A stretch of 41,935 nt of DNA from Bacteroidota bacterium (GTDB lineage: Bacteria; Bacteroidota; Rhodothermia; Rhodothermales; Bin80): positions 1 to 41,935 of the forward strand of contig JAPOTS010000058.1 of assembly GCA_026709065.1 (NCBI GenBank), in the 5' to 3' direction. This document shows positions 8,232 through 16,833 of the stretch, piece by piece. Positions within the stretch are counted from its first letter, which is position 1, and every line of letters starts with the position of its first letter. Both the position numbers and the translations under genes were made by a program. The notes beneath the pieces were generated by a model. The model was not told the DNA's origin and made no database searches. It saw only the letters and a program-made list of their open reading frames with translations.

Positions 8232-10607
8232 ATGCCCAAAGGGAAGATTTACGCCTATACTTACGGAGAATATAAAGATAAAGAATGGCAAAGCCGTAAA
8301 GGCCATGGATGGATGAAGATAGGATTCACATCCAAGGAAAATGTGATGAGTCGGATCAAAGAACAGACAAGTTCAAGTGTTCCCGAAGAACCAGTTCTGT
8401 TGTTGGAAGAGGATGCGCTCACAGATCAAAGCCAATCATTTACCGACAAAAAGGTACATAAACAATTGATTGCTAATGGGGCACATCGCGTGCAAAATGA
8501 ATGGTTTGAGGCTACAGTAGATGAACTGAAAATTGCCTTAGCTGAGATCAAACAGGGTAGGAAAGTCACTGCTCCAGAACGCTTTCAAATGCGTCCAGAG
8601 CAGAAAGAAGCAGTCAAACGTACGGCTCAATATTTTCGACTGCAAAAAGATGATCAGGCTCGGCATTTTCTCTGGAATGCCAAGATGCGGTTTGGAAAAA
8701 CATTTACTACGTACCAGCTAGCCCTTGAAATGGGCTGGACAAAGCTCCTTATCCTGACCTATAAACCTGCGGTTGAAGATTCATGGAGAAGAGAGTTGGA
8801 ACAACATCAAGACTTTGAGAATTGGCAATTCATTGGGAAAGGGGAATCGTTTGATCAAATTGATGAAACGCGACCCTATGCATGGATGGTCTCCTTTCAG
8901 GATATCATGCAACATGACCAAGAGAAACAAATCAAAGATCGCTTAGAATTAGTCTATGTGAATGAATGGGATTGCATCATTATTGATGAATATCATTTTG
9001 GGGCTTGGCGTGATGGGGCAAAAGATTTGTATGATTCGGATCAATCAGAAGATGAATATGATGAAGAGTATGAATCGGTTACATCACCAAAAGAAAACAT
9101 TGAAAATCTTTCAACGAATTACCGACTCTATCTATCGGGGACCCCATTTCGTGCTTTATCACAAGGTGAGTTTAGCGAAGATCAGATCTTTAATTGGACA
9201 TATTCTGATGAACAGAGCGCAAAGAAAACATGGAACGGAGAAGGAAATCCATACTTATCCTTACCCCAGTTGCAACTACTCACCTATAAAATCAGTGATG
9301 CAACACGCTCACAAGCGGAGGCGGGATTTGATGATGAGTTTGATTTAACAACGTTCTTCAAAGCTGAGATATATGATCGAGTTCCTAAGTTCTCCAAACA
9401 AGATGATGTCCAGAAATGGCTTGATTGGCTCCATAAAACGGTTGACCCAAGAGAGAGGCATACTCACCACCCTGGCCCTTTTGCGAATTCTGACCTACGC
9501 GGCTCTCTCAGACATACGGTCTGGCATCTACCTGATGTTACATCCTGTCGCGCCATGGCAAGGCTCCTCCGGTGCTCAGAGAAGAATCCGTTTTTCAGCG
9601 ACTATCAAATAATCTGCGCAGCAGGAAAGAAAGCGGGGATCGGAATCAAAGCGCTTGATCCAGTACGAAAAGCCATCGGTGACGGCACTAAAACGAAAAC
9701 CATTACCCTAACATGTGGAAAGTTATTGACCGGAGTGACGGTCCCTCAGTGGGGAGCTATCTTCATGCTTCGGGAAACCAAATCAGCTGAGACCTATTTT
9801 CAAGCTGCTTTTAGAGTGCAATCCCCTTGGACACGCCCCAAAGATAATGATCCTCACAGCGAAGAGATAGTCAAAAAAATCTCTTATATCTTTGATTTTG
9901 CACAAAATCGTGCATTAGAAATGATCTACGGGTTTTGTGCACGACAGGCTAATGCCAAAGGTGAAAGAAATACTAAATCCGAAATCAGAGAATTTGTGAA
10001 TTATCTACCGATCCTCGCCTATCAAGATGGAAAGCTCACTCCAATTGATGAGATAGCGCTGATGGATCTTGCCACATCAGGAATCGGATCAGCTATGCTA
10101 GCTCAGCGTTGGCAGTCGCCCCGTTTGATTAATTTAAGCCGTAGTATACTGGAGAAAATTCTTGATAATCAGGAACTATTGAAATCTCTGGAAAATATGG
10201 AAGCCTTTCGCGCACTTCGTAAGCAAACATCCACAATATTGAACGCCGAAGATGCAATCAAGAAAGCTAAGCGAGGTGGTAAATCCAAATCCTCAGTAAG
10301 TCCAGAGAAACGGAAAATGAACAAACATCGTAAGGAAATCAGTGAAGCTCTCTTGAAATTCCTTGTGAGAGTTCCAATATTCATGTATCTGACAGACTAC
10401 CGAGAAGAAAGCTTGATTGATGTCATTCACAATGTAGAGCCAGCCCTATTTACGAAAGTCACTGGACTCAAAATCAGCGATTTTGATACTCTTTGTAAAC
10501 TCGGCGTATTTAATACCCAGGTATTGAATCAATCCATTTATGCTTTCAAACGACAAGAGGAATCCAGTTTCCTGAGTGAAAAATATTCATCAATCAATCC
10601 GATGTAA
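8232..10607 (+). CDS. GIY-YIG (T5orf172) nuclease fused to superfamily-2 helicase, restriction subunit
   Basis: A 791-aa two-part protein. Residues 1 to about 105 match the T5orf172-type GIY-YIG fold: KIYAYTYGE, then GWMKIGFTS with MSRIKEQ, and a late EWFEA supplying the expected glutamate. The rest is a DEAD-type translocase: motif I NAKMRFGKTF (about 150-159), motif II IIIDEYH (about 250-256), motif III YLSGTPFRA, and a C-terminal motif V/VI region LLTGVTVPQWG and QAAFRVQSPW. This combination cuts DNA after ATP-driven movement in restriction systems, and the methyltransferase genes just upstream on the same strand supply the protective modification. The 139-nt gap from the methyltransferase leaves room for its own promoter. 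R-M role is well supported by context; cleavage mode is not visible from sequence. Confidence 0.85.
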   Translation: MPKGKIYAYTYGEYKDKEWQSRKGHGWMKIGFTSKENVMSRIKEQTSSSVPEEPVLLLEEDALTDQSQSFTDKKVHKQLIANGAHRVQNEWFEATVDELKIALAEIKQGRKVTAPERFQMRPEQKEAVKRTAQYFRLQKDDQARHFLWNAKMRFGKTFTTYQLALEMGWTKLLILTYKPAVEDSWRRELEQHQDFENWQFIGKGESFDQIDETRPYAWMVSFQDIMQHDQEKQIKDRLELVYVNEWDCIIIDEYHFGAWRDGAKDLYDSDQSEDEYDEEYESVTSPKENIENLSTNYRLYLSGTPFRALSQGEFSEDQIFNWTYSDEQSAKKTWNGEGNPYLSLPQLQLLTYKISDATRSQAEAGFDDEFDLTTFFKAEIYDRVPKFSKQDDVQKWLDWLHKTVDPRERHTHHPGPFANSDLRGSLRHTVWHLPDVTSCRAMARLLRCSEKNPFFSDYQIICAAGKKAGIGIKALDPVRKAIGDGTKTKTITLTCGKLLTGVTVPQWGAIFMLRETKSAETYFQAAFRVQSPWTRPKDNDPHSEEIVKKISYIFDFAQNRALEMIYGFCARQANAKGERNTKSEIREFVNYLPILAYQDGKLTPIDEIALMDLATSGIGSAMLAQRWQSPRLINLSRSILEKILDNQELLKSLENMEAFRALRKQTSTILNAEDAIKKAKRGGKSKSSVSPEKRKMNKHRKEISEALLKFLVRVPIFMYLTDYREESLIDVIHNVEPALFTKVTGLKISDFDTLCKLGVFNTQVLNQSIYAFKRQEESSFLSEKYSSINPM

Positions 10608-10791
10608 GCGATCGTCATGATTAGAATAAAATTGACATTTGCTTACCCTCAGCAATGGTCACAAATGATACAATACAGTCGCACTCTGTTAAAATGTAGA
10701 GTCATTAATAACTATGGCCTGCAAAATGGTCTCATTTTTCAATAGTCACCTTTAATTATTATTTCAACGCTACTATAGATCTCTAACCTTC

Positions 10792-13700
10792 ATGTCAAAA
10801 TTCTGCCACTTACATTGTCATACCTCTTATTCATTACTTGATGGAGCTGCACGCATTGACCTACTGATAGGGCATGCCAAAAAGCTTGGAATGACCTCTC
10901 TTGGTATTTCGGATCATGGCAATTTATATGGTGTTCCTGAATTTTATACCCTTGCGAAGAGAAATGGTATCAAGCCCATTATCGGATGTGAATTCTATCT
11001 GTGTGATAGTTCAATGTTAGAGAAAAATGATCGGGTGAGGTACCATCAAATCTTGTGGGCAAAGAATGAAATAGGTTATAAAAATCTGATAAAAATGTCG
11101 TCTCTGTCATTTTTAGACGGCTTTTATTTTAAGCCGAGAATTGATTTTGAATTGCTCACCAAACATCATGAAGGATTAGTCGCAACAACCTGCTGTATGC
11201 AAGGGCAAGTTCCACAGGCAATCCTTGACGGGGATTTAGATCGAGCACGACAAATTTTAGAAAAGTACATAGATCTTTTCGGGAAAGAGGACTACTACGT
11301 AGAAATTCAAAACCACGGGATTGAAGAACAAGCTATAGTTAATGAGATTCTTCTCAAATGGGCATCTGAATACAATCTCAAAGTCGTCGCGACAAATGAT
11401 GTCCATTATGTCAAGCAAGAGGATGCGTTTGCACAAGACATTTTGCTATGTCTCCAAACTGGAAAGGATCTCAATGATCCTAATCGTTTGCGCTTTGACA
11501 AAAAAGAATTCTACCTGAAGTCCGTCGATGAAATGCATGCAACACTCGGTGGAATACCAGAAGCTACCCTGTGGATGGAAAATAGCGTAGAAATTGCTGA
11601 CAAGTGCCAGTTTGAGTTACCCATGGGAAAGCTCCTGATGCCTCATTTCCAAATTCCTGAGCAATTTGGAGGAGATGCAGATAAGTATCTTGAGAATATG
11701 GTTTTTGAACGGGGTAAAAAACGATACTCAGACTTTTCGCAATCTGTACAAGACCGACTGAACTATGAACTGGGCATTATTCGGGAAATGAATTATGCCG
11801 GTTACTTTTTAATTGTACAGGACTTTACAACCGCCGCGCGAGACATGGGGGTATCTGTTGGCCCTGGGCGAGGTTCGGCCGCTGGCAGTGCGGTTGCCTA
11901 CTGCCTTGGAATCACCAATGTAGATCCTCTCAAGTACGATTTGCTATTTGAGCGCTTCTTGAATCCAGAGCGTTTGTCAATGCCAGATATTGATATTGAT
12001 TTTGATGATCTTGGGCGGGCAAAGGTCATTGATTATGTCGTTCAGAAATATGGTAGACTAAATGTCAGTCAAATCGTAACGTTTGGAACCATGGGCGCTC
12101 GAACTGTGGTTCGGGATGTAGCACGAGTACTCAAGATGCCACTTAAGGAAGTTGATGCGATCGCAAAATCCATTCCAGATGGGAAAATTAGCTTAGATGT
12201 CGCCCTTGATACAGTTGATGAGCTTAAAGCTTTAGTTCAGTCTAGTTCGGAAAACATTCAAACACTATTTAAGGCATCCAGAGTTTTGGAGGGATGCGCT
12301 AGACATACTGGAGTGCATGCCGCTGGTGTTATAATTGCACCGGGGATCGTGAGTGATTATGTACCTGTTGCGACGACAAAAAATAAAGACGAACAAGTAC
12401 TGACGACTCAGTATGCGGGAGAGTGGGTAGAAGATTTTGGCTTACTCAAGATGGATTTTCTAGGCCTATCAACATTGACGATCATCAATGATACATGCGC
12501 GATCATCAAAGATCGGACTGGGGACTCACCAAATATGGATGAAATACCCTTAGATGATGGACCGACACTGGAACTCTTTCAGCGAGGAGACACAAATGCG
12601 ATCTTTCAGTTTGAATCCGATGGAATGCGAAAATGGTTGGTTCAACTGAAACCTACATGTTTAGATGATTTGATTGCTATGAACGCACTCTATCGACCTG
12701 GACCCATGGACCTGATTCCAAATTATATCCGGCGTAAACATGGTGATGAACCTGTAGAATATCCACATGAATCCTTGGAGCCCGTCTTACAGGCAACGTA
12801 TGGCATCCCGGTTTTTCAGGAACAAGTCATGCAGATGGCCCAAGTAATGGCCGGATATTCCCTCGGTGCAGCTGATATTTTACGCAGAGCAATGGGTAAA
12901 AAGAAAGTCTCCGAAATGAAAGCACAACGTAGCCGTTTCGTGGAAGGGGCGAGTGAGAAGGGGGTTCCGAAGAAAACCGCGGACAAAGTCTTTGATATGA
13001 TGGATAAGTTTGCCGGTTACGGATTCAATAAATGTATTGAGGAATCAACTCTGATTACCAATGCAGATACAGGACAGCAAGTCCCTGTTAGGCGCCTTCA
13101 TCTAGATGGATGGGAAGGTTTTCGCGTCTATGCATTAACTGAGGAAGGTGTTCTGGCTCCTCGTAATGTAGAACAAGTATACTATAATGGTTTTAAGGAT
13201 GTGATTGAATTGGTAACCAGCAAAGGGCATAGGATCACCGCGACGGGTAAGCATAGATTTCGCGTACACAATGGTTGGCAGCGGCTGGAAAACCTCACCC
13301 TCGGAGAGGAAATTGCGATCACTGCATCAAGTCGTTCACTTGGTTTAGATGATTCATGCAACGAAGGCACTTGTGTTGTAGGAACACAAGTGAAAATGAT
13401 CTGGGATCAAATCGTCCTAATGATACCCAAGGGGCGTGCCCATACCTATGATCTCACTGTTGCTGAAAATCATAACTATCTCGCCGATGGCTTTATTGTT
13501 CACAATAGCCACAGTGTTGCCTATTCACTTGTCGCTTATCAGACCGCATACTTGAAAGCAAATTACACACCTGAGTTTATGGCAGCCGTCTTGTCAAATG
13601 TATCGGGGGATTCTAAAAAATTTATTACAATGCTTGACGAGACCCAGCGATTAGGATTCAAGCCTATGCCTCCTTCCGTTAAATTCAGTAAACAGAACTT

Positions 13701-14727
13701 CACCGTTGATAATGAGGGAGTCATCCACTTTGGGTTGTCTTCCATCAAAGGAGTTGCAAAAAATGCCGTCGATCATATCGTGAATGTGAGAGAGAAAAAA
13801 GGACCTGCGAACACCTTATTTGAATTTGTAAAACGCTTGGACCTGAAAATTCTCAATAAAAAGTCACTTGAGTCTCTTGCTTGCGTGGGAGCCTTAGACG
13901 CATTCGGAGATCATAGAGCTCAGATCTTTGAGGCCATCAACTTGGCCATTGAATATGCCAATCATGCTCAAAAGGATGAAGAATCTGGGCAAGGCTTTTT
14001 GTTTGGTGACGACGACTCAGACTCCGAAAGACACGAACCTCAACTTCCTCGGTCTGAGAAGTGGACCCATTCTAAAATTCTTTCAATGGAGCGAGACCTC
14101 GCTGGGTTCTATTTTTCAGGACACCCCCTTGATGGTTGGGAAATTGAAGAAAGGTCATGCACCAAGAGCAAAGTATGTAACATCCCCCAAGAAGCTAATG
14201 CTCGGCCAAGGGCATATAAGACCTACTGTGGGATCTTGACCCAAATTAAACTCAGAAAAACTCGCAAAGGTGATTTGATGTCATCGGCAATTTTAGAGGA
14301 TAGGACTGGGCAGGCCGAGATAGTCTGCTTTCCCTCTACACATCTTGAGGTGCAACATTATTTAAAGGAAAATACCTTGGTCATGGTTTCTGGTGAGATT
14401 GAAGATACAGGTGCTATGCCAAAAATTCTCGTACGACGTATGCTTCCCTTATCGTCAATTCGTGGAGAACTCCTTGACAACATTGTCATTCATTTGGATG
14501 TTGAAAAAGCCGAAAAACAAGATCTGAATGGATTTATAGAGGTTTGCAAGAATAATCCAGGTGAAAAGAATCTACATTTCAAAATAAAAACAAAGGATCA
14601 GGACTTTACTCTGGTAAGCGAAAAAGTCACTGTAGAGTCAAATCGCAAAGTAATGGATGCTCTCAAGTCAACATTTGGGTCAGAAAGAATCTATCTTGAA
14701 TGGACGGAGAAAAGCAAAAATGAGTAA
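10792..14727 (+). CDS. dnaE: DNA polymerase III alpha subunit, interrupted by an in-frame mini-intein
   Basis: The replicative polymerase catalytic subunit. The N-terminal PHP domain opens with HLHCHTSYSLLDG. The polymerase catalytic aspartates appear as PDIDIDFDD (D401, D403) and KMDFLG (D555), matching the E. coli numbering. A helix-hairpin-helix region and an OB fold near the C-terminus (YCGILTQIKLRKTRKG onward) complete the DnaE1 layout. At residues 748-905 the reading frame is interrupted by a 158-residue intein between GYGFNK and SHSVAYSLVAYQ; without it the protein would be 1153 aa, the usual size. The gene heads an operon: its stop overlaps the start of the arsenate reductase gene by 8 nt. 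Active polymerase requires protein splicing. Identification is secure. Confidence 0.97.
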   Translation: MSKFCHLHCHTSYSLLDGAARIDLLIGHAKKLGMTSLGISDHGNLYGVPEFYTLAKRNGIKPIIGCEFYLCDSSMLEKNDRVRYHQILWAKNEIGYKNLIKMSSLSFLDGFYFKPRIDFELLTKHHEGLVATTCCMQGQVPQAILDGDLDRARQILEKYIDLFGKEDYYVEIQNHGIEEQAIVNEILLKWASEYNLKVVATNDVHYVKQEDAFAQDILLCLQTGKDLNDPNRLRFDKKEFYLKSVDEMHATLGGIPEATLWMENSVEIADKCQFELPMGKLLMPHFQIPEQFGGDADKYLENMVFERGKKRYSDFSQSVQDRLNYELGIIREMNYAGYFLIVQDFTTAARDMGVSVGPGRGSAAGSAVAYCLGITNVDPLKYDLLFERFLNPERLSMPDIDIDFDDLGRAKVIDYVVQKYGRLNVSQIVTFGTMGARTVVRDVARVLKMPLKEVDAIAKSIPDGKISLDVALDTVDELKALVQSSSENIQTLFKASRVLEGCARHTGVHAAGVIIAPGIVSDYVPVATTKNKDEQVLTTQYAGEWVEDFGLLKMDFLGLSTLTIINDTCAIIKDRTGDSPNMDEIPLDDGPTLELFQRGDTNAIFQFESDGMRKWLVQLKPTCLDDLIAMNALYRPGPMDLIPNYIRRKHGDEPVEYPHESLEPVLQATYGIPVFQEQVMQMAQVMAGYSLGAADILRRAMGKKKVSEMKAQRSRFVEGASEKGVPKKTADKVFDMMDKFAGYGFNKCIEESTLITNADTGQQVPVRRLHLDGWEGFRVYALTEEGVLAPRNVEQVYYNGFKDVIELVTSKGHRITATGKHRFRVHNGWQRLENLTLGEEIAITASSRSLGLDDSCNEGTCVVGTQVKMIWDQIVLMIPKGRAHTYDLTVAENHNYLADGFIVHNSHSVAYSLVAYQTAYLKANYTPEFMAAVLSNVSGDSKKFITMLDETQRLGFKPMPPSVKFSKQNFTVDNEGVIHFGLSSIKGVAKNAVDHIVNVREKKGPANTLFEFVKRLDLKILNKKSLESLACVGALDAFGDHRAQIFEAINLAIEYANHAQKDEESGQGFLFGDDDSDSERHEPQLPRSEKWTHSKILSMERDLAGFYFSGHPLDGWEIEERSCTKSKVCNIPQEANARPRAYKTYCGILTQIKLRKTRKGDLMSSAILEDRTGQAEIVCFPSTHLEVQHYLKENTLVMVSGEIEDTGAMPKILVRRMLPLSSIRGELLDNIVIHLDVEKAEKQDLNGFIEVCKNNPGEKNLHFKIKTKDQDFTLVSEKVTVESNRKVMDALKSTFGSERIYLEWTEKSKNE
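13033..13506 (+). other. Mini-intein coding segment within dnaE (158 aa)
   Basis: The segment begins with Cys1 (CIEESTLITNADTG, block A) and ends with the terminal His-Asn (ADGFIVHN, block G), followed by Ser as the +1 extein residue. Block B is TATGKHRF with the expected Thr and His, and block F is HTYDLTVAENHNYL. All residues needed for cis-splicing are present. At 158 residues there is no room for a LAGLIDADG or HNH homing endonuclease, so this is a mini-intein that cannot home by itself. It sits in the highly conserved FNK/SHS stretch of the polymerase, three residues downstream of the site used by the naturally split cyanobacterial DnaE intein. It is contiguous, not split. Confidence 0.95.
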
Positions 14728-15139
14728 AGCACTGGTACTGTTTATTTGCACCCATAATTCATCTCGTTCACAAATGGCGGAGGGACTACTTAGGCATCAA
14801 TATGGAGATCATTATGAAGTTCACAGTGCTGGAACCCAGCCGGGTGAAGTTAGCCCTTATGCTATTCGTGCTATGGATGAAATTGGAATTGATATCCATG
14901 ATCATACCTCCAAAGACATAAGTCAATTTCTTTCAATGAATTTAGATACGGTTGTGACCGTCTGTGACTCGGCCCGCGAGGCTTGCCCATTCGTTCCAGC
15001 GAGTAGCAATGTTCATCGCAAGTTTGAGGATCCTCGTGCAACGACAGGTTCTGATGAAGAAAAAATTAGGGCATTTCGGCGTGTTCGCCAAGAAATTGAT
15101 CTATGGATCCAAGAATATTTTAAACCAGCTGGTTCATGA
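14720..15139 (+). CDS. arsC: Thioredoxin-coupled arsenate reductase (LMW-PTP fold)
   Basis: A 139-aa low-molecular-weight phosphatase-fold protein. The P-loop CTHNSSR places Cys10 and Arg16 as in staphylococcal ArsC, and the resolving pair Cys82/Cys89 (VCDSAREACP) falls at the same positions; FEDPRA provides the catalytic Asp. The redox Cys pair separates arsenate reductases from ordinary tyrosine phosphatases of this fold, so reduction of arsenate to arsenite with thioredoxin is the likely activity. I chose ATG 14720, which overlaps the dnaE stop (ATGAGTAA); longer in-frame starts lie inside dnaE. No arsenite pump or ArsR gene is adjacent, so it may be a housekeeping copy. Confidence 0.87.
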   Translation: MSKALVLFICTHNSSRSQMAEGLLRHQYGDHYEVHSAGTQPGEVSPYAIRAMDEIGIDIHDHTSKDISQFLSMNLDTVVTVCDSAREACPFVPASSNVHRKFEDPRATTGSDEEKIRAFRRVRQEIDLWIQEYFKPAGS

Positions 15140-15468
15140 AAGCTCGTTTGATTGATGATGGTGCTCGTCCTAAGTTAGATTTACATGGATGTACAGTAGA
15201 CGAGGCGTTATTTTTGACTCGTCAGCTCATTAGAGTTTCTGTTCAATATGGTCGTAATACGATAAAAATTATTCATGGTAAATCCACGACTATACCTGGA
15301 AAACGAACCATAAAATCTACATTGAGTGAATTAGTAGAGCGTGGAGAGCTCTCCGATGCTGTAAATGGGGTGCTCAAGTCGGATGGCTATATGCTCATTT
15401 CTTTGAGAAGATCGGGGAGCCTTCATCCTACGGGACGAATTACCCCGAACATGATTGATCCCCGATGA
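15136..15468 (+). CDS. Smr-domain protein
   Basis: A 110-aa protein consisting almost only of an Smr (small MutS-related) domain. LDLHGCTVDEAL carries the DLHG motif, and KIIHGKST with GKRTIK corresponds to the second conserved loop (usually HGxG; here HGKS). Smr domains nick or bind branched DNA, or cleave RNA in stand-alone bacterial proteins; which applies here cannot be told. It joins the preceding gene by an ATGA overlap and the next gene by another ATGA overlap, so it is a middle member of the dnaE operon. Confidence 0.82.
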   Translation: MKARLIDDGARPKLDLHGCTVDEALFLTRQLIRVSVQYGRNTIKIIHGKSTTIPGKRTIKSTLSELVERGELSDAVNGVLKSDGYMLISLRRSGSLHPTGRITPNMIDPR

Positions 15469-16154
15469 ATCAACCATTAATTGGCATTACGACATCATTT
15501 GATGGCACACAGCAGTGCTTGGATGAGACCTATGTGAAAGCAATTCAACGCGTACTAGGACTTCCAATACTATTGCCCCTTGTGGTTTCTTCATATGAAG
15601 CTATGGAGCTTTGCCAACGTATTGATGGGTTGGTGATTCCTGGCGGTCCAGGAATACTAAAAAACTCATCAGGAAAATTTCCCGAGGAGTTAAGCCCTGT
15701 TCATCCAAAGCGTTGGGAATCAGATAATTTGATACTTGATGTTGCAATTGAACTCAATCTACCAATCTTAGGTATTTGCTACGGAATGCAGTTGTTATGT
15801 GTTCGGTCGGGAGGTTCGTTGTATTCGGATGTCGAGCAACAAGTTGAGGGGACTTTTGTACATAGCCAAAAACGAGGCGCAACTAATCATGATATAGAGG
15901 TTAGTCCCGATAGTTATTTTTCTCAGATTTGGGAATCCACTACAGCGGAAGTAAATTCTCGTCATATACAAGCAGTATGTGATGCGGGGAAAGATTATTC
16001 AGTAAGCGCTCGTAGTTCTGATGGAACCGTTGAAGCCATTGAACGTATCGATCATCTCCATATTGGTGTCCAGTTCCATCCAGAGCGTATGGGATCCATC
16101 TGTTTGTTTAAACATCTGATCAAACAGGCACAGAGGTATCGAAATGCTACGTGA
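15465..16154 (+). CDS. PuuD-like class I glutamine amidotransferase (peptidase C26)
   Basis: A 229-aa class I amidotransferase-fold hydrolase of the gamma-glutamyl-GABA hydrolase group. The oxyanion strand VIPGGPG, the nucleophile elbow LGICYGMQ (Cys105) and the C-terminal VQFHPERM with His and Glu give the full catalytic triad. The family cleaves gamma-glutamyl amides such as gamma-glutamyl-GABA. No polyamine catabolism genes are nearby, so the substrate is open. The start overlaps the Smr gene (ATGA) and the end overlaps the following membrane protein by 11 nt. Confidence 0.85.
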   Translation: MNQPLIGITTSFDGTQQCLDETYVKAIQRVLGLPILLPLVVSSYEAMELCQRIDGLVIPGGPGILKNSSGKFPEELSPVHPKRWESDNLILDVAIELNLPILGICYGMQLLCVRSGGSLYSDVEQQVEGTFVHSQKRGATNHDIEVSPDSYFSQIWESTTAEVNSRHIQAVCDAGKDYSVSARSSDGTVEAIERIDHLHIGVQFHPERMGSICLFKHLIKQAQRYRNAT

Positions 16155-16560
16155 AGAAATCCGTTCGCTCAGTGCGAACAAACAACAGTTACGCTCTTTT
16201 GGTCTCACGCTTGGAATCGCACTGACCGTCATTGCTGGAATCCTATATTGGCGAGATATTTCGTGGGCTATTGCTGTTGCAGGTCTTGGGATATTGCTCA
16301 TTATTATTGGGCTGATCATTCCACAGGTACTACGCTTATTGTACAAGCCATGGATGTCGCTTGCAATCATTCTTGGTTTTGTGATGACTCGTGTACTATT
16401 GACGATCATCTTCGTGATCCTATTTATACCTACAGGCTTACTCATGAAACTGTTTGGAAGAGATCCATTACGTCGAAAGTTGCGCCCACACGCTAAGACT
16501 TATTGGATTCCAAAAGAGTACGATGCTATGTCATCGGAGCGTCTTGAACGGTATTACTGA
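16144..16560 (+). CDS. SxtJ-like small membrane protein
   Basis: A 138-aa integral membrane protein. Two hydrophobic hairpins are visible (FGLTLGIALTVIAGILYW with the following AIAVAGLGILLIIIGLIIP, and SLAIILGFVMTRVLLTIIFVILFIPTG), then a basic tail with GRDPLRRK and YWIPK. The size, the RSFG start and the phrase GLLMKLFGRDPL match the SxtJ family as I recall it. That family often accompanies carbamoyltransferase or carbohydrate genes; none is present here. It is the last gene of the dnaE operon and overlaps the amidotransferase. Biochemical function unknown. Confidence 0.7.
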   Translation: MLREEIRSLSANKQQLRSFGLTLGIALTVIAGILYWRDISWAIAVAGLGILLIIIGLIIPQVLRLLYKPWMSLAIILGFVMTRVLLTIIFVILFIPTGLLMKLFGRDPLRRKLRPHAKTYWIPKEYDAMSSERLERYY

Positions 16561-16833
16561 ATTTTTTCAAGATGATGATTTCTCATTCTGAGTTGTATTT
16601 ACAGTCAGTATTTACAGAGAAGATCAATTTAATAATCAGGAATTAATCTATGTTGAGTATCAATAGAATATATGCTACCACCCTCAGGGTTAGAATTAGT
16701 GATTATTTTAACATGATCATCTGTTGATTGAATCTAGTTGACTTGGAGCTCACCTAAGTGCTTGGTAGTTTAGTGGGGATGTTGAGGAACTCATAGCACC
16801 TTAATTCGTCAAATTGATCATTCAGGAACTAGA

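Noticed and set aside
10632-10674. TTGACA ... TACAAT promoter before dnaE
   Set aside because: The spacing is 31 bp, far from the 16-20 bp needed, and the host probably uses a different consensus.
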